64,000 nt of DNA from an uncultured Gammaproteobacteria bacterium (GTDB taxonomy: Bacteria; Pseudomonadota; Gammaproteobacteria; Nitrosococcales; Methylophagaceae), in NCBI GenBank assembly GCA_905479985.1, contig CAJQOM010000024.1, forward strand, positions 16,163-80,162, in the 5' to 3' direction. The position numbers were made by a program, and so were the translations under genes. The notes under the pieces were generated by a model. The model was not told the origin of the DNA, ran no database searches, and saw only the letters and a program-made list of their open reading frames with translations. Positions 30,897-40,438 of the stretch are shown in pieces. Position 1 is the stretch's first letter; every line of letters begins with the position of its first letter.

Positions 30897-33248
30897 ATGT
30901 CCCGATGGTCATGGTACAAGCTTCTCACTGCCCTACTCTTCACCCTATATAGCTTATCTCTCCAAGCCGGTCAGACAGTTAATATTGCCGTCCTCTATGA
31001 CGGACCAATCAAACGTGAAGTACTCAGCTTAGAACAAATCAAGAAAGAAATAAACGACTTAAATAGCCGTGAATTTAACATCCGTTTCCCAGACAAATAC
31101 ACACGTCATGGCAATTGGAAAATGGATGATATTAGACAAAACTTAAACGCCTTATTGAATGATCCAAACGTCGACATTATTATTGCCAATGGTCTTCTAT
31201 CGTCTCATCAAGCCGCGCTTATTGATAACTTAAAAAAACCGGTTATTGCACCCGAAGTCGCCGATCGCATTCTACAAAACTTACCTTATGAAAATGGCGC
31301 CAGTGGCAAAAAAAATTACGTCTACATCAACGAAAACAAATTAGTCGGCGATGACTTACGCCGGTTCTCGCAACTCGTGGGCTTTAAACATTTATTAATT
31401 CCAGCTGATCATTTATTTCTAGAAGCCATACCTGAACTGCGGCTGACCACCCTAGAAATGCAAACTAAACTCGGCTTTAAAATCACCATGCTGCCAATTA
31501 ATGACAATCTTATGGAAGTATTTGATGCCATGCCAGCAGGTATTGACGCCGCCTACATCCCGCCATTACAACGTTTCAGCATTGAGGGTTTTAAACAATT
31601 TAATCAAGGTTTTATCGAAAAACAAATTCCCACGTATTCCTTATTAGGTAGAGAAGAAGTCCAGATGGGCGTACTCGCAGCTTCAGGTGGTAGAGCATCC
31701 GATAATCAACGTTACACGCGACGCATTGCACTCTATGTCCAATCCATCTTATTAGGTGCCGACCCAGCCAAGCTCAAAGTCAATATGGAACAACCCCAAA
31801 AATTAGCCATCAATATGAAAACTGCCCAAGCCATCGGCTTTTCGCCAAGCTGGCCGTTTTTAGAAGAAGCAGATTTACTTTATCTCGAACAAACCAAATC
31901 ACACACCACATCGATTACCCTTAACGACGCAATAGACCAAGCCATCAATAACAATTTAGGCCTACGTATAGCCCAAATTAATCCTGAATTATCTAAAGAT
32001 AGTCTTGCATCCGCGCGTGCCGCCTTATTACCGCAACTCAATATCGGCCTAGGCACAACCCAACTCGATAGCGATACTGCACAATCAGGTCAAGTCGAAC
32101 GCAGCAGTGATGCCAATTTAAATTTAAGCCAAAGCATTTATTCAGAGCGTTTATGGTCTAGTTATGACATTGCAGAGCTCAATTTACTATCCGAAGATAT
32201 GGGGCTAAAAGCCAGCTTACTCGACACTATTAGCAGTACCGCTAGCGCCTACTTAAACTTATTACAAACATTGGCATCCGAGAAAGTAAGACAATCTAAT
32301 ACCAAAGTCACCGAAACCAATTTAGAAGTCGCCCAAAATCAGTTTAAATTGGGCAGTACTGACCGTTCCGCCGTTTTACGTTGGCAAAGTCAGTTAGCAA
32401 CCGATAGACAAGATCTCTATCTAGCCACCGCCAGTCGAGAACAAGCCGAAACCAGCTTAAAACAGCAGCTCAATATCCCGCAATCGGACTCTATCTCCGT
32501 CACTGATGAAGGCATACGAAAGCTATTAGCCTTATTAAGTGAGCCCCGCTTTAAACGCTTTTTCGCTAACCCGAAGTTATTCAAAACATTCTCGGCGTTT
32601 GAAACGCAACGTGCTATCGAAAATGCCCCTGAGTTACAGCAGCTAGATTACGCCATCGATGCAAATGAACGCCAACTAAGCGCAGCAAAACGGTCTTATT
32701 ACCTCCCGGATGTTGACCTGAATGCATCTGTAGGGCAAAACCTTAACCGTAGTGGCATCAACAGCAATAACAACAATCTCAACGACGACAACTGGTCCGT
32801 CACACTACAAGCAACTTTACCGCTATTCACTGGTGGAGAACGCAAATCTAACATCTCAAGTGCCCGCCACACCCTCACCCAAAACACCTACCAAAAACAA
32901 AACACCCAACAACAAATTGAAGTCCGGGTTACTAACGCACTACAAAGTGCTGGCGGCAGTTATCCTGCAATCAGATTGTCTGCCAATGCCGAAGCCTCAG
33001 CGAAAGAAAATTTAAGCCTTGTCAGCCAGACCTATTCACAAGGCACCATTTCAATTACTGAGCTAATCGATGCTCAAAACAATGCCCTACAAGCTCAGCT
33101 CAATGCCGTTAATGCACAATATCGTTTTATGCTCGACTGGATAGAAATCCAACGGTCGATTGCAAACTTCGATTTATTACTCACTCCCAATGGCTTTGAT
33201 CACTGGTATGAATTATTAGATGCCTACTACCAACAGCGAAATAAATAA
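30897..33248 (+). CDS. Exported fusion: substrate-binding-like domain plus TolC-family outer membrane protein
   Basis: 783 residues, almost twice a normal TolC. Residues 1-24 are a signal peptide (SLQA/GQ). Residues about 26-330 look like a periplasmic binding-protein fold (VNIAVLYDGPIKREVLSLEQ; VDIIIANGLLSSHQA; KKPVIAPEVADR), similar to ABC-type substrate-binding proteins. From about residue 338 (SITLNDAIDQAINNNLGLRIAQ) to the end is a TolC domain with two repeats of the coiled-coil/beta-strand unit (second near ENAPELQQLDYAIDANE). It should form the outer membrane channel of the RND pump encoded by the next two genes, 2 bases downstream. The role of the extra domain is unknown. Confidence 0.88.
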   Translation: MSRWSWYKLLTALLFTLYSLSLQAGQTVNIAVLYDGPIKREVLSLEQIKKEINDLNSREFNIRFPDKYTRHGNWKMDDIRQNLNALLNDPNVDIIIANGLLSSHQAALIDNLKKPVIAPEVADRILQNLPYENGASGKKNYVYINENKLVGDDLRRFSQLVGFKHLLIPADHLFLEAIPELRLTTLEMQTKLGFKITMLPINDNLMEVFDAMPAGIDAAYIPPLQRFSIEGFKQFNQGFIEKQIPTYSLLGREEVQMGVLAASGGRASDNQRYTRRIALYVQSILLGADPAKLKVNMEQPQKLAINMKTAQAIGFSPSWPFLEEADLLYLEQTKSHTTSITLNDAIDQAINNNLGLRIAQINPELSKDSLASARAALLPQLNIGLGTTQLDSDTAQSGQVERSSDANLNLSQSIYSERLWSSYDIAELNLLSEDMGLKASLLDTISSTASAYLNLLQTLASEKVRQSNTKVTETNLEVAQNQFKLGSTDRSAVLRWQSQLATDRQDLYLATASREQAETSLKQQLNIPQSDSISVTDEGIRKLLALLSEPRFKRFFANPKLFKTFSAFETQRAIENAPELQQLDYAIDANERQLSAAKRSYYLPDVDLNASVGQNLNRSGINSNNNNLNDDNWSVTLQATLPLFTGGERKSNISSARHTLTQNTYQKQNTQQQIEVRVTNALQSAGGSYPAIRLSANAEASAKENLSLVSQTYSQGTISITELIDAQNNALQAQLNAVNAQYRFMLDWIEIQRSIANFDLLLTPNGFDHWYELLDAYYQQRNK

Positions 33249-33250
33249 TC

Positions 33251-34330
33251 ATGACTAATAAACTCATCTATCCACTACTCGCATTGCTATTAACCGCATG
33301 TAGCTCAGAAAGTGACCAAGCCCAAATAACAGAGAAACCCATCCGCCCTGTTCGCTTTATCACCATCGAACAGCAACAAGATGGCAACACGCGGACATTC
33401 TCTGGCAGTGCCCAATCCAGTGAAGAATCCAAACTCAGCTTTCGTGTTGCCGGCACCATTAATAAAATTCATGTTGATATCGGTCAACCACTCAAAAAAG
33501 GCCAAGTCATCGCCGAACTTGATCCATCTCAATACCTCATACAGGCACAACAATCGAGAGCTAACCTTGCCCAAGCCCGAGCGAACCAACGTAATGCCGA
33601 AGCCAATTTCGAACGCGTTAAAAACCTATATGAAACTAACAGCACCTCGCGTAATGAACTTGACTCAGCACGGGCTAATGCTGAATCCACCCGAGCCCAG
33701 GCTAATGCTAACCGACAAGCATTAGATCTGTCGCTACTTAACGTCAATTACACCAAATTAAAAGCCACAACAGACTGCAACGTCGCCACCAAAGAAACAG
33801 AAATCAACGAATTTGTGAGTTCCGGCCAAACTGTGGTGAATGTCACTTGTGGTAAAGCAATAGAAGTGCAACTTGCCGTACCCGAAAGCAGCATCGCCTT
33901 AATTGAAGCTAATATGCCAGCGACGGTCAGCTTTAGTGCCTTACCTAACCAACACTTTGACGCCAAAGTATCAGAAGTCGGCATCGCATCTAATGGCGGA
34001 GCAACTTACCCTGTCACTGTGATCCTAGACCAGCAACCTAACAACTTACGCCCAGGTTTAGCAGCTGAAGTCAGCTTTAACTTTAAACAAAAAGGACAAC
34101 ATCTCGTTGTACCATCTGCTTCGGTGTCAGAAGATACGCAAGGCCGTTATGTATATACCTTACACCCGGCTGATAAGCCCGGTACCGCGATCATAAAACG
34201 GCAAGCCGTCACCATTGGCGAACTCACACCAAATGGCTTAGAAATCACTCAAGGCTTAAGCATCAACGATCGGGTTGTCACTGCCGGCGTCAATATTGTG
34301 CGTGATGGTTTAACGGTGCATGCAGAATAA
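33251..34330 (+). CDS. RND efflux periplasmic adaptor lipoprotein
   Basis: 359 residues of the HlyD/AcrA membrane-fusion family. A lipobox LLTAC places the lipidated cysteine at residue 17. The barrel-sandwich segment (GTINKIHVDIGQPLKKGQVIAELDPSQY), an alpha-helical hairpin (about 85-150, Ala/Arg/Asn-rich) and beta-barrel segments (QLAVPESSIALIEANMPATV; NLRPGLAAEVSF) are in the expected order. It bridges the inner-membrane RND pump to the TolC-like channel. Gaps of 2 bases on both sides make this one operon. The transported substrate cannot be read from the sequence. Confidence 0.93.
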   Translation: MTNKLIYPLLALLLTACSSESDQAQITEKPIRPVRFITIEQQQDGNTRTFSGSAQSSEESKLSFRVAGTINKIHVDIGQPLKKGQVIAELDPSQYLIQAQQSRANLAQARANQRNAEANFERVKNLYETNSTSRNELDSARANAESTRAQANANRQALDLSLLNVNYTKLKATTDCNVATKETEINEFVSSGQTVVNVTCGKAIEVQLAVPESSIALIEANMPATVSFSALPNQHFDAKVSEVGIASNGGATYPVTVILDQQPNNLRPGLAAEVSFNFKQKGQHLVVPSASVSEDTQGRYVYTLHPADKPGTAIIKRQAVTIGELTPNGLEITQGLSINDRVVTAGVNIVRDGLTVHAE

Positions 34331-34332
34331 TC

Positions 34333-37300
34333 ATGAGCTTAACTAACATCGCCTTTCGTTATAACCGCATTGTCATCATGCTGATCATCATTCTATTATT
34401 CAGCGGTCTACTTGCATATAAAAGCTTACCCAAAGCACAAGATCCTGGCTTTACTATTCGCACCGTCGTTATCATCACCCGATTGCCTGGCGCCAGTCCA
34501 GAACGGATGGAATTATTAGTCACTGACAAAATAGAAAAGAAAGTACAAGAAATGCCCGAGGTCGACAATATCACCAGCGAATCTCGCACGGGTATTTCGA
34601 TCATTAACGTCAATTTCAAAGAATCATATAAAATCATGCGGCCCATTTTTGATGACCTTCGACGTAAAGTTGAAGACATCACGAACGACTTACCAAAAGG
34701 TATCAGTGGCCCCAATATCAACGATGAATTTGGCGATGTCTTTGGCAGCGTTTATAGCTTAAAAGGCGAGGACTTTAGTTACGCTGAGCTCAAAACCATT
34801 GCTGATGATATTAGAGACCGACTTTTAAAATTAGATGATATCGCCAAAGTCGACCTCCATGGCGAACAGGATGAAGTCATCTTCGTTGAATATAACAATG
34901 CACGCTTGAATGAACTCGGCATCTCACCGCAGCAACTTTCTAGCATGTTAAGTTCCGCTAATATCTTATCGTCAGGCGGTAATATTCTGACCGGAAGAGA
35001 ACGTATTGTCCTTGAACCTACAGGCAATTATGAAAGCTTAGAACAACTTAGAAACACCGTGATTGAATTACCCAATAGCGATGTCGTTTACCTAGGTGAA
35101 ATTGCCACCATTTACCGTGATTACACTGATCCACCGAGTAGTGTCAGTCGTAGTAACGGAGAACGCACATTGGCCATTGCCATCTCAATGCGAGAAGGCG
35201 GCGACATCCTATCCTTGGGTCAACAGCTTGATCACCTTATGCCTATCATTCAAGCCAACTACCCTTGGGGTATTGAAATAGAAAAAGTCTGGTTTCAAGC
35301 TGATATTGTCGAAACCAATATCGATAACTTCACCCTCAACCTGATCCAGGCTGTCGCTATCGTCACCATTATCATGCTGTTCTTCTTAGGGTTAAAAGTC
35401 GGCTTAGTCGTCGCAAGCTTAATTCCAGCAGCCATGATTATTTCATTCTATTTTATGCAATTATTTGGCATTACCATTAACCAAATATCATTAGCAGCCT
35501 TAATCATTTCACTTGGTTTATTGGTCGATAATGCCATTGTCATGGTCGAATCAATACTCGTTCGACGCGATCAAGGCAGCACAGCTATCGACGCTGCCAT
35601 CGAATCCGGTAAAGAATTGTTCACCCCACTCCTTATCTCATCGCTCACCACCAGTGCTGCCTTTATGCCGATAGGGTTAGCTGAATCCAGTGTCGGTGAA
35701 TACACCGGAGATATTTTCTACGTTGTCACCATTACCCTATTAATATCATGGGCCTTAGCCATGACAATGATTCCTTTACTGAGCAGTTGGGCATTAGCCA
35801 ATAGACAGCCTAGTATAAAAATGCAGGGACAAGATGAATTCTCAAGCATCGGTTATCGAATCTATCGCTCTTTATTATTACCCATCCTTCGAAATAAACT
35901 ATTATTTTGTCTTTTCATCATTATCCTCTTTTTTAGTGCCATTCAAGGCCTGAACTATGTCCGTGTTGCCTTTATAGAACCGTCTGAAGATCCTCTCTTT
36001 ACAGGCACTTTCGAAATGCCACTCGGCACCTCGATAGAAACCAGCCAACAGATCATGACTGACATTGACCAGTTTATTCATGAACAGTACTATCAACCTA
36101 AAGACGGTGAACCTTTAATTAGCAATTGGCTTACCCACATTGGCAATGGTGGGCCACGCATCGCTCTGACTCTCAGCCCCCCTAACGCCAACCCAGCTAA
36201 CTCTTTTTTAGTCGCCAATACCATCAGCGGCCAAGATGTAGAAACTACCATTGCCGGCATTCAAGCCTTTACTACACAAAATTATCCAGATTTAGGTGTC
36301 AAACTTAGTCGCTTAGAAAATGGCCCCCCTGTCGGTTACCCGATTCAAGTCCGTCTATCTGGCCCAGACTTTGATACCTTGTATCAACTTTCTGATCAAA
36401 TCACAGCCAAGCTCTCTGATAATAAGGCCATCCTTTCGGTGAAAAACACTTGGGGTAAAAAAACCAAAAAATTATTAGTAACGGTCGATCAGCAGCGCGC
36501 ATTAAAGGCCGGCATCACCAGTGACGATGTTGCCTATTCACTTAAAGCCAGTCTCAGTGGCATCGAAATGACCGAATATAGAGAAGATGACAAACTTATT
36601 CCTATTACACTTCGCTCTATTGCAGCTGATCGGCAAGATATTCAAAAACTCGATGGCACCAGCATCTACTCACAAAGCACCGGACAATCTGTCCCACTCA
36701 AACAAGTTGCTGATGTCAGCATGGTCTTCGAGCCGGGCATTATCGAGCGAAGAGATAGAACACGAACTATCACCCTAAAAGCCCTATTGATGCCTAATAC
36801 AACAGCAACAGAGGTCAACAAAGAGCTCATCCCATGGCTAGAACAAGTCGCTGTAGATTGGCCCACTGATCACCATTATGAACTCGGCGGCGAAGCAGAA
36901 GACTCAGGTGATGCTAATGCCTCCATCGTAGCTAAACTCCCGATAGCCGCTATGATTATCTTGCTGTTACTTGTTGGTCAATTTAACTCTATCAGGCGAC
37001 CACTCATTATTCTCACCACCATCCCGCTCGGCGTTATTGGCGTCGTAATTGGGCTCCTCGTAGCCAACTCTTCTTTTGGATTTTTCACTATCTTAGGTAT
37101 TTTATCGCTTGCTGGCATCATCATTAATAATGCCATTGTCTTAATCGACCGTATTAAAATTGAAATAGAACAATTAGGTAAGTCAGCCAATACGGCGGTG
37201 ATTGCAGCCTGCCAACAACGGCTTAGACCCATTCTACTAACTACAGCAACCACCGTACTGGGCATGATGCCCCTGTGGTGGGGCGGCACAGCAATGTTTA

Positions 37301-37416
37301 GACCTATGGCTATCTCAATTATCTTTGGTCTCGCTTTTGCTACGGTTATTACCCTTTTCTTAGTCCCCGTTTTATATGGCCTATTCTTCAAAGTGAATTT
37401 CAGCGACACAAAATAA
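34333..37416 (+). CDS. RND-family inner membrane efflux pump
   Basis: 1027 residues with 12 transmembrane helices in two repeats and two large periplasmic loops: the AcrB/MMPL-like proton antiporter. The proton-relay helix reads SLGLLVDNAIVMVES (one Asp followed by Asn rather than the Asp-Asp pair of AcrB), and the second repeat has GIIINNAIVLIDRIK. The start FRYNRIVIMLIIILLFSGLLAYKSLPKAQDPGF resembles pumps outside the AcrB/MexB drug-efflux core. Substrates could be lipids, detergents or drugs. Together with the two preceding genes it forms a complete tripartite system. Confidence 0.93.
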   Translation: MSLTNIAFRYNRIVIMLIIILLFSGLLAYKSLPKAQDPGFTIRTVVIITRLPGASPERMELLVTDKIEKKVQEMPEVDNITSESRTGISIINVNFKESYKIMRPIFDDLRRKVEDITNDLPKGISGPNINDEFGDVFGSVYSLKGEDFSYAELKTIADDIRDRLLKLDDIAKVDLHGEQDEVIFVEYNNARLNELGISPQQLSSMLSSANILSSGGNILTGRERIVLEPTGNYESLEQLRNTVIELPNSDVVYLGEIATIYRDYTDPPSSVSRSNGERTLAIAISMREGGDILSLGQQLDHLMPIIQANYPWGIEIEKVWFQADIVETNIDNFTLNLIQAVAIVTIIMLFFLGLKVGLVVASLIPAAMIISFYFMQLFGITINQISLAALIISLGLLVDNAIVMVESILVRRDQGSTAIDAAIESGKELFTPLLISSLTTSAAFMPIGLAESSVGEYTGDIFYVVTITLLISWALAMTMIPLLSSWALANRQPSIKMQGQDEFSSIGYRIYRSLLLPILRNKLLFCLFIIILFFSAIQGLNYVRVAFIEPSEDPLFTGTFEMPLGTSIETSQQIMTDIDQFIHEQYYQPKDGEPLISNWLTHIGNGGPRIALTLSPPNANPANSFLVANTISGQDVETTIAGIQAFTTQNYPDLGVKLSRLENGPPVGYPIQVRLSGPDFDTLYQLSDQITAKLSDNKAILSVKNTWGKKTKKLLVTVDQQRALKAGITSDDVAYSLKASLSGIEMTEYREDDKLIPITLRSIAADRQDIQKLDGTSIYSQSTGQSVPLKQVADVSMVFEPGIIERRDRTRTITLKALLMPNTTATEVNKELIPWLEQVAVDWPTDHHYELGGEAEDSGDANASIVAKLPIAAMIILLLLVGQFNSIRRPLIILTTIPLGVIGVVIGLLVANSSFGFFTILGILSLAGIIINNAIVLIDRIKIEIEQLGKSANTAVIAACQQRLRPILLTTATTVLGMMPLWWGGTAMFRPMAISIIFGLAFATVITLFLVPVLYGLFFKVNFSDTK

Positions 37417-37472
37417 GCGTATACTGAAATTAGCTAACGCGGCATCCTTTTAACTAAAATAAAGGAAAACAA

Positions 37473-37892
37473 ATGACACCATTTGAAACAGCAACCGCCT
37501 TTTTCCATGCTTGTGAAACCCTCAAAGGCTGGGAAGGCTGCCAGCAATACGCTACTGTGAATGCCACTTTCTCTGCTCAGTCAGAGCCCTTAGCTAAAAT
37601 CACAACACTACAAGAATACACAGAATGGATGAAAGGGTTTGGCTCAACCACGACCATCGGTGCAACTTACGATTTACATAGCGCTAGTTACGATGAGAAC
37701 ACTCGAACTGCTGTCTTCTTTGCAACGTACAATGGCACCCATAATGGTGAAGGTGGCCCAGTCCCCCCGACCAACAAAACCACGCATTCAGATTACGTTT
37801 ATATCCTGGTCATGAACAATAAAGGTTTAATAGAACGCATGGTTAAGGTCTGGAACGCACCTTGGGCAATGAGAGAGCTCGGCTGGTTATAA
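37473..37892 (+). CDS. NTF2-like/SnoaL-type small protein
   Basis: 139 residues with a cone-shaped NTF2-like fold pattern: an N-terminal helix pair (FETATAFFHACETLKGWEGCQQYA), a central segment with TLQEYTEWMKGF, and antiparallel strands ending KVWNAPWAMRELGWL. Such proteins are small-molecule binding or isomerase-like; no catalytic residue can be assigned. A TAAAGGA-type ribosome site is 9 bases before the ATG. It lies 56 bases after the RND pump gene and could be read through from it or have its own promoter. It is convergent with the DUF2130 gene. Confidence 0.75.
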   Translation: MTPFETATAFFHACETLKGWEGCQQYATVNATFSAQSEPLAKITTLQEYTEWMKGFGSTTTIGATYDLHSASYDENTRTAVFFATYNGTHNGEGGPVPPTNKTTHSDYVYILVMNNKGLIERMVKVWNAPWAMRELGWL

Positions 37893-37926
37893 ACTGAATT
37901 AACTCTGAATTTAATGTCGAAGCGAT

Positions 37927-39207
37927 TTAATCTTCTTCATCTGCAAATTCAAGCCCTGCAATATTATCGAGCATCGGCATGGAATTAGAAGAAACCCCTT
38001 GCAACTCACCACACACGGCTAACATTTGATCAGAAATCCGGCCAATCTGCATCTCCCGTTTTTTCCATAAACGTAGCATCGCCGCTTTCTCTTTTTCTAA
38101 ATCGCTACGCATCGATTCATAGTTTTCCACCACAGCTCGGATACGCTGGGCAAATTGATTACTCGTCACGTAATCAAACATCGCTTCCATTTGCTCATTC
38201 TTACCGACACTGACTGACTTCTGACGTTGCGATTCAATCAAGACTGTTCGTAAAGCGGCCGACAAACCCGATACCACTTCAGGGCGAACCAACCAAACCC
38301 CTTCATGCTGGACAATCACATCATCAATATTGGCCGGGAACACCGTACTCACCAACACGGCAATATCACCTGCTTCGCGTTGCATATCTTCTTTTAGCTT
38401 AGGGATCCAATTATTCGACCAATTCTCTGCCCGCTTAGTCTCCCAAACAATCGTGCCACATAAGCCACCAGAACGTAGTTTAACGCGCTGAATCACATCA
38501 GCCCCTCTCACGCCTTTCTTCACAGGTTCGATGTCATCAAACGGATAACTCTGACCCAGTAACGATTCTAGCTCCAGTTCTAAAACCTCACCTTGTAGTT
38601 GTTGTGAACCTTGTTCTAATTTACGCGTTAATTCGTCATTTGCTTTCTGGGCATCGGTGATCTTCTTCTTCAGCTCAGCTTCTTTTAAAGAAAATGTCGC
38701 ATTAATCTTCTGTTCCATTTGCACGCGTTCTTTATCAATCTTTCGTTCAACCTCTAATGTCAGTTCTTCTTTTTGCTGCTCAACCAGCTTCTTTTCTTTG
38801 CGTAACGTCAATTCTGCATCACGAAATGCACTCAAACGTTTATCCTTATCAAGCATCTCGTCTTTCAATGACTTCAACTCGAACGCCGCTTCTTCACGCA
38901 CGCGCTCGGCTACTTTCTGGCTCGCAACTTCAAGCTGTTTTTTAAATTGGGACTCGGCTTGTTGGCTATCTTTTAGCTGTTCCTTTAAAGCCAATAATTC
39001 TGACGCATGGATTTTAGCTAACTTTCGCTGCTGCTCTTGAGTCACCCGTTGCTCAAGTGCTTCACGCTCTTTATCGAGCATCGCAGCATACTCATCTTCG
39101 TATTGCTCAATCAAATGATGTGATAAACCAGCTTGTACCGGAAAAGCCGTTTCACATGCAGGACATGACACTTTGTCATCACCATTCAATATGATCTTTT
39201 GGCTCAC
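37927..39207 (-). CDS. DUF2130-domain protein with coiled coil and zinc ribbon
   Basis: 426 residues. An N-terminal CPAC motif (residues 15-18) followed by a His pair suggests a small zinc-binding ribbon. Residues about 35-200 form a long charged coiled coil rich in Glu, Lys and Gln. The DUF2130 domain follows (about 205-350), with QGEVLELELESLLGQSYPFDDI and GGLCGTIVWETKRAENWS; the Asp/Glu-x-Lys pattern in this region has been compared with restriction-endonuclease-like folds, but no activity is established. It stands alone on the minus strand near the tRNA-Pro locus. Confidence 0.85.
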   Translation of the reverse strand: MSQKIILNGDDKVSCPACETAFPVQAGLSHHLIEQYEDEYAAMLDKEREALEQRVTQEQQRKLAKIHASELLALKEQLKDSQQAESQFKKQLEVASQKVAERVREEAAFELKSLKDEMLDKDKRLSAFRDAELTLRKEKKLVEQQKEELTLEVERKIDKERVQMEQKINATFSLKEAELKKKITDAQKANDELTRKLEQGSQQLQGEVLELELESLLGQSYPFDDIEPVKKGVRGADVIQRVKLRSGGLCGTIVWETKRAENWSNNWIPKLKEDMQREAGDIAVLVSTVFPANIDDVIVQHEGVWLVRPEVVSGLSAALRTVLIESQRQKSVSVGKNEQMEAMFDYVTSNQFAQRIRAVVENYESMRSDLEKEKAAMLRLWKKREMQIGRISDQMLAVCGELQGVSSNSMPMLDNIAGLEFADEED

Positions 39208-39567
39208 AGCTTTCTCCTAATAACGACGTGCACAATAAGTTTTCTGCCATAGTAACAAAGCAGTTCGAACAGAGAAAATAAGACAGTGAAAACAGTAGGC
39301 ATAGAACACACCTAATACGACAAAATAAATGGTCGGAGTAGCAAGATTCGAACTTGCGACCCCTTGTCCCCCAGACACAGCGGCAAGAATATAAAAACCA
39401 ACTAAATCATAATGTTGCAGCGCTTCCCACCTCAATATAATGATTAAATTGTCACAAAAATGACGCATTATCGCGAACTTGTGTCACAAAATCCCCACAG
39501 AGGGTAAATGAGTGAAAACAGGAGAGTTACAAAATGACGGTAACTTATTGTATTAACTAGATTAAAT
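39208..39567. other. Non-coding stretch around the tRNA-Pro fragment
   Basis: Apart from the 48-bp tRNA fragment I see no gene here. The segment between the two tRNA copies (39378-39567) contains two related short blocks, GTCACAAAAATGACG near 39450 and GTTACAAAATGACGG near 39526, and a small inverted repeat AGTTAC/GTAACT at 39525-39545 that could be a weak hairpin downstream of the tRNA. The open frame through the fragment is a chance product. Confidence 0.55.
39330..39377 (-). repeat. Partial copy of the tRNA-Pro 3' half (48 bp, identical)
   Basis: Forty-eight bases identical to 39568-39615, the 3' half of tRNA-Pro(GGG) including the CCA end, T arm, variable loop and anticodon loop up to the 3' side of the anticodon stem. 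The 5' half is absent, so this is not a functional tRNA. The copies are 238 bases apart. A shorter match, AGTGAAAACAG, recurs about 226 bases apart beyond each copy (39285-39295 and 39511-39521), favouring a decayed tandem duplication; an attachment-site scar is the alternative. Confidence 0.9.
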
Positions 39568-39644
39568 TGGTCGGAGTAGCAAGATTCGAACTTGCGACCC
39601 CTTGTCCCCCAGACAAGTGCGCTACCAGACTGCGCTATACCCCG
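39568..39644 (-). tRNA. tRNA-Pro (anticodon GGG)
   Basis: A full cloverleaf is visible on the minus strand. The 7-bp acceptor stem is CGGGGTA paired with TACTCCG (one G-T pair); the anticodon stem CTTGT/ACAAG encloses the loop CTGGGGG, giving anticodon GGG; the T arm contains GTTCGAATC; an encoded CCA ends the gene at 39568. 77 bases including CCA. Confidence 0.97.
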
Positions 39645-39768
39645 ATCGTATGACTTTTCATCAGCTAAACAAAAACTAAATCGTTAATTATAAAGCCTTA
39701 GATAGACTAAAACCCAACTAAACAAGACATGTCGAGGTGGGTTTTAAAAGATGTAACAAATAAAATGT

Positions 39769-40125
39769 TTAAACAAGTAAAGCGCGAATCTCCGCCAACT
39801 CAGCTAACATTTCTTTAATCATTTGCTTCTTATCAACAGCTGTCTCTTCAGGCTTAGCATCACTTTCTAAACGCTGACGAGCGCCACCGATAGTGAAACC
39901 TTGCTCGTATAACAAACCGCGAATTTCACGAATCAATACCACATCGTGACGTTGATAATAACGCCGATTACCACGACGTTTAACAGGTTTAAGTTGTGTG
40001 AACTCTTGTTCCCAGTATCTTAAAACATGCGGCTTAACACCACAGAGTTCGCTTACTTCACCTATAGTGAAATAACGCTTACCCGGAATAACAGGAAGTT
40101 CGTTGTTATTGCTCGCTTCTAGCAT
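39769..40125 (-). CDS. MerR-family transcriptional regulator (ihfA-linked type)
   Basis: 118 residues. An N-terminal MerR-type winged helix ([56 protein letters not shown]) is followed by a short Lys/Glu-rich helix and no obvious ligand-binding cysteines. This compact MerR protein is commonly found directly after ihfA in gammaproteobacteria; its regulon is not established. Its ATG lies inside the end of ihfA (20-base overlap), so it is translated from the same message. Confidence 0.9.
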   Translation of the reverse strand: MLEASNNNELPVIPGKRYFTIGEVSELCGVKPHVLRYWEQEFTQLKPVKRRGNRRYYQRHDVVLIREIRGLLYEQGFTIGGARQRLESDAKPEETAVDKKQMIKEMLAELAEIRALLV

Positions 40126-40405
40126 AACTATCTACCCTTGCTTTTAGTTTCTGACCCGGTCTGAAAGTCACTACCCGGCGTGCCGTAATAGGAATTTCTT
40201 CACCCGTTTTTGGGTTCCGACCCGGTCTTTCACTTTTATCTCGTAATTCAAAATTGCCAAAACCTGACAATTTTACATTTTCACCCGCTTCTAACGCAGA
40301 ACGTACTTCTTCGAAAAACATTTCGACTAGCTCTTTCGCTTCACGCTTATTAAAACCAAGCTCATCGTAAAGTTGCTCAGTCATATTGGCTTTAGTTAGT
40401 GCCAT
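40106..40405 (-). CDS. ihfA: Integration host factor subunit alpha
   Basis: 99 residues, the normal length. IHF-alpha pairs with IHF-beta (not in this window) to bind and sharply bend DNA in the nucleoid, acting in recombination, replication and transcription. The start [20 protein letters not shown], the core [25 protein letters not shown] and [16 protein letters not shown], including the intercalating Pro, are typical. It lies 33 bases after pheT, the conserved position in gammaproteobacteria. Confidence 0.97.
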   Translation of the reverse strand: MALTKANMTEQLYDELGFNKREAKELVEMFFEEVRSALEAGENVKLSGFGNFELRDKSERPGRNPKTGEEIPITARRVVTFRPGQKLKARVDSYARSEQ

Positions 40406-40438
40406 GTATACCTCTAAATCAATTACTTTCAGTTTGAT

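Noticed and set aside
36978..37409. Long minus-strand frame opposite the RND pump
   Set aside because: A shadow of the strongly conserved pump coding sequence; no ribosome site and no recognisable domain.
38657..39040. Plus-strand Ser/Phe-rich frame opposite the DUF2130 coiled coil
   Set aside because: Low-complexity antisense image of a Glu/Lys/Gln-rich coiled coil.
39217..39468. Open frame on the minus strand across the tRNA-Pro fragment
   Set aside because: It is composed partly of the duplicated tRNA sequence and has no ribosome site or protein-like composition.
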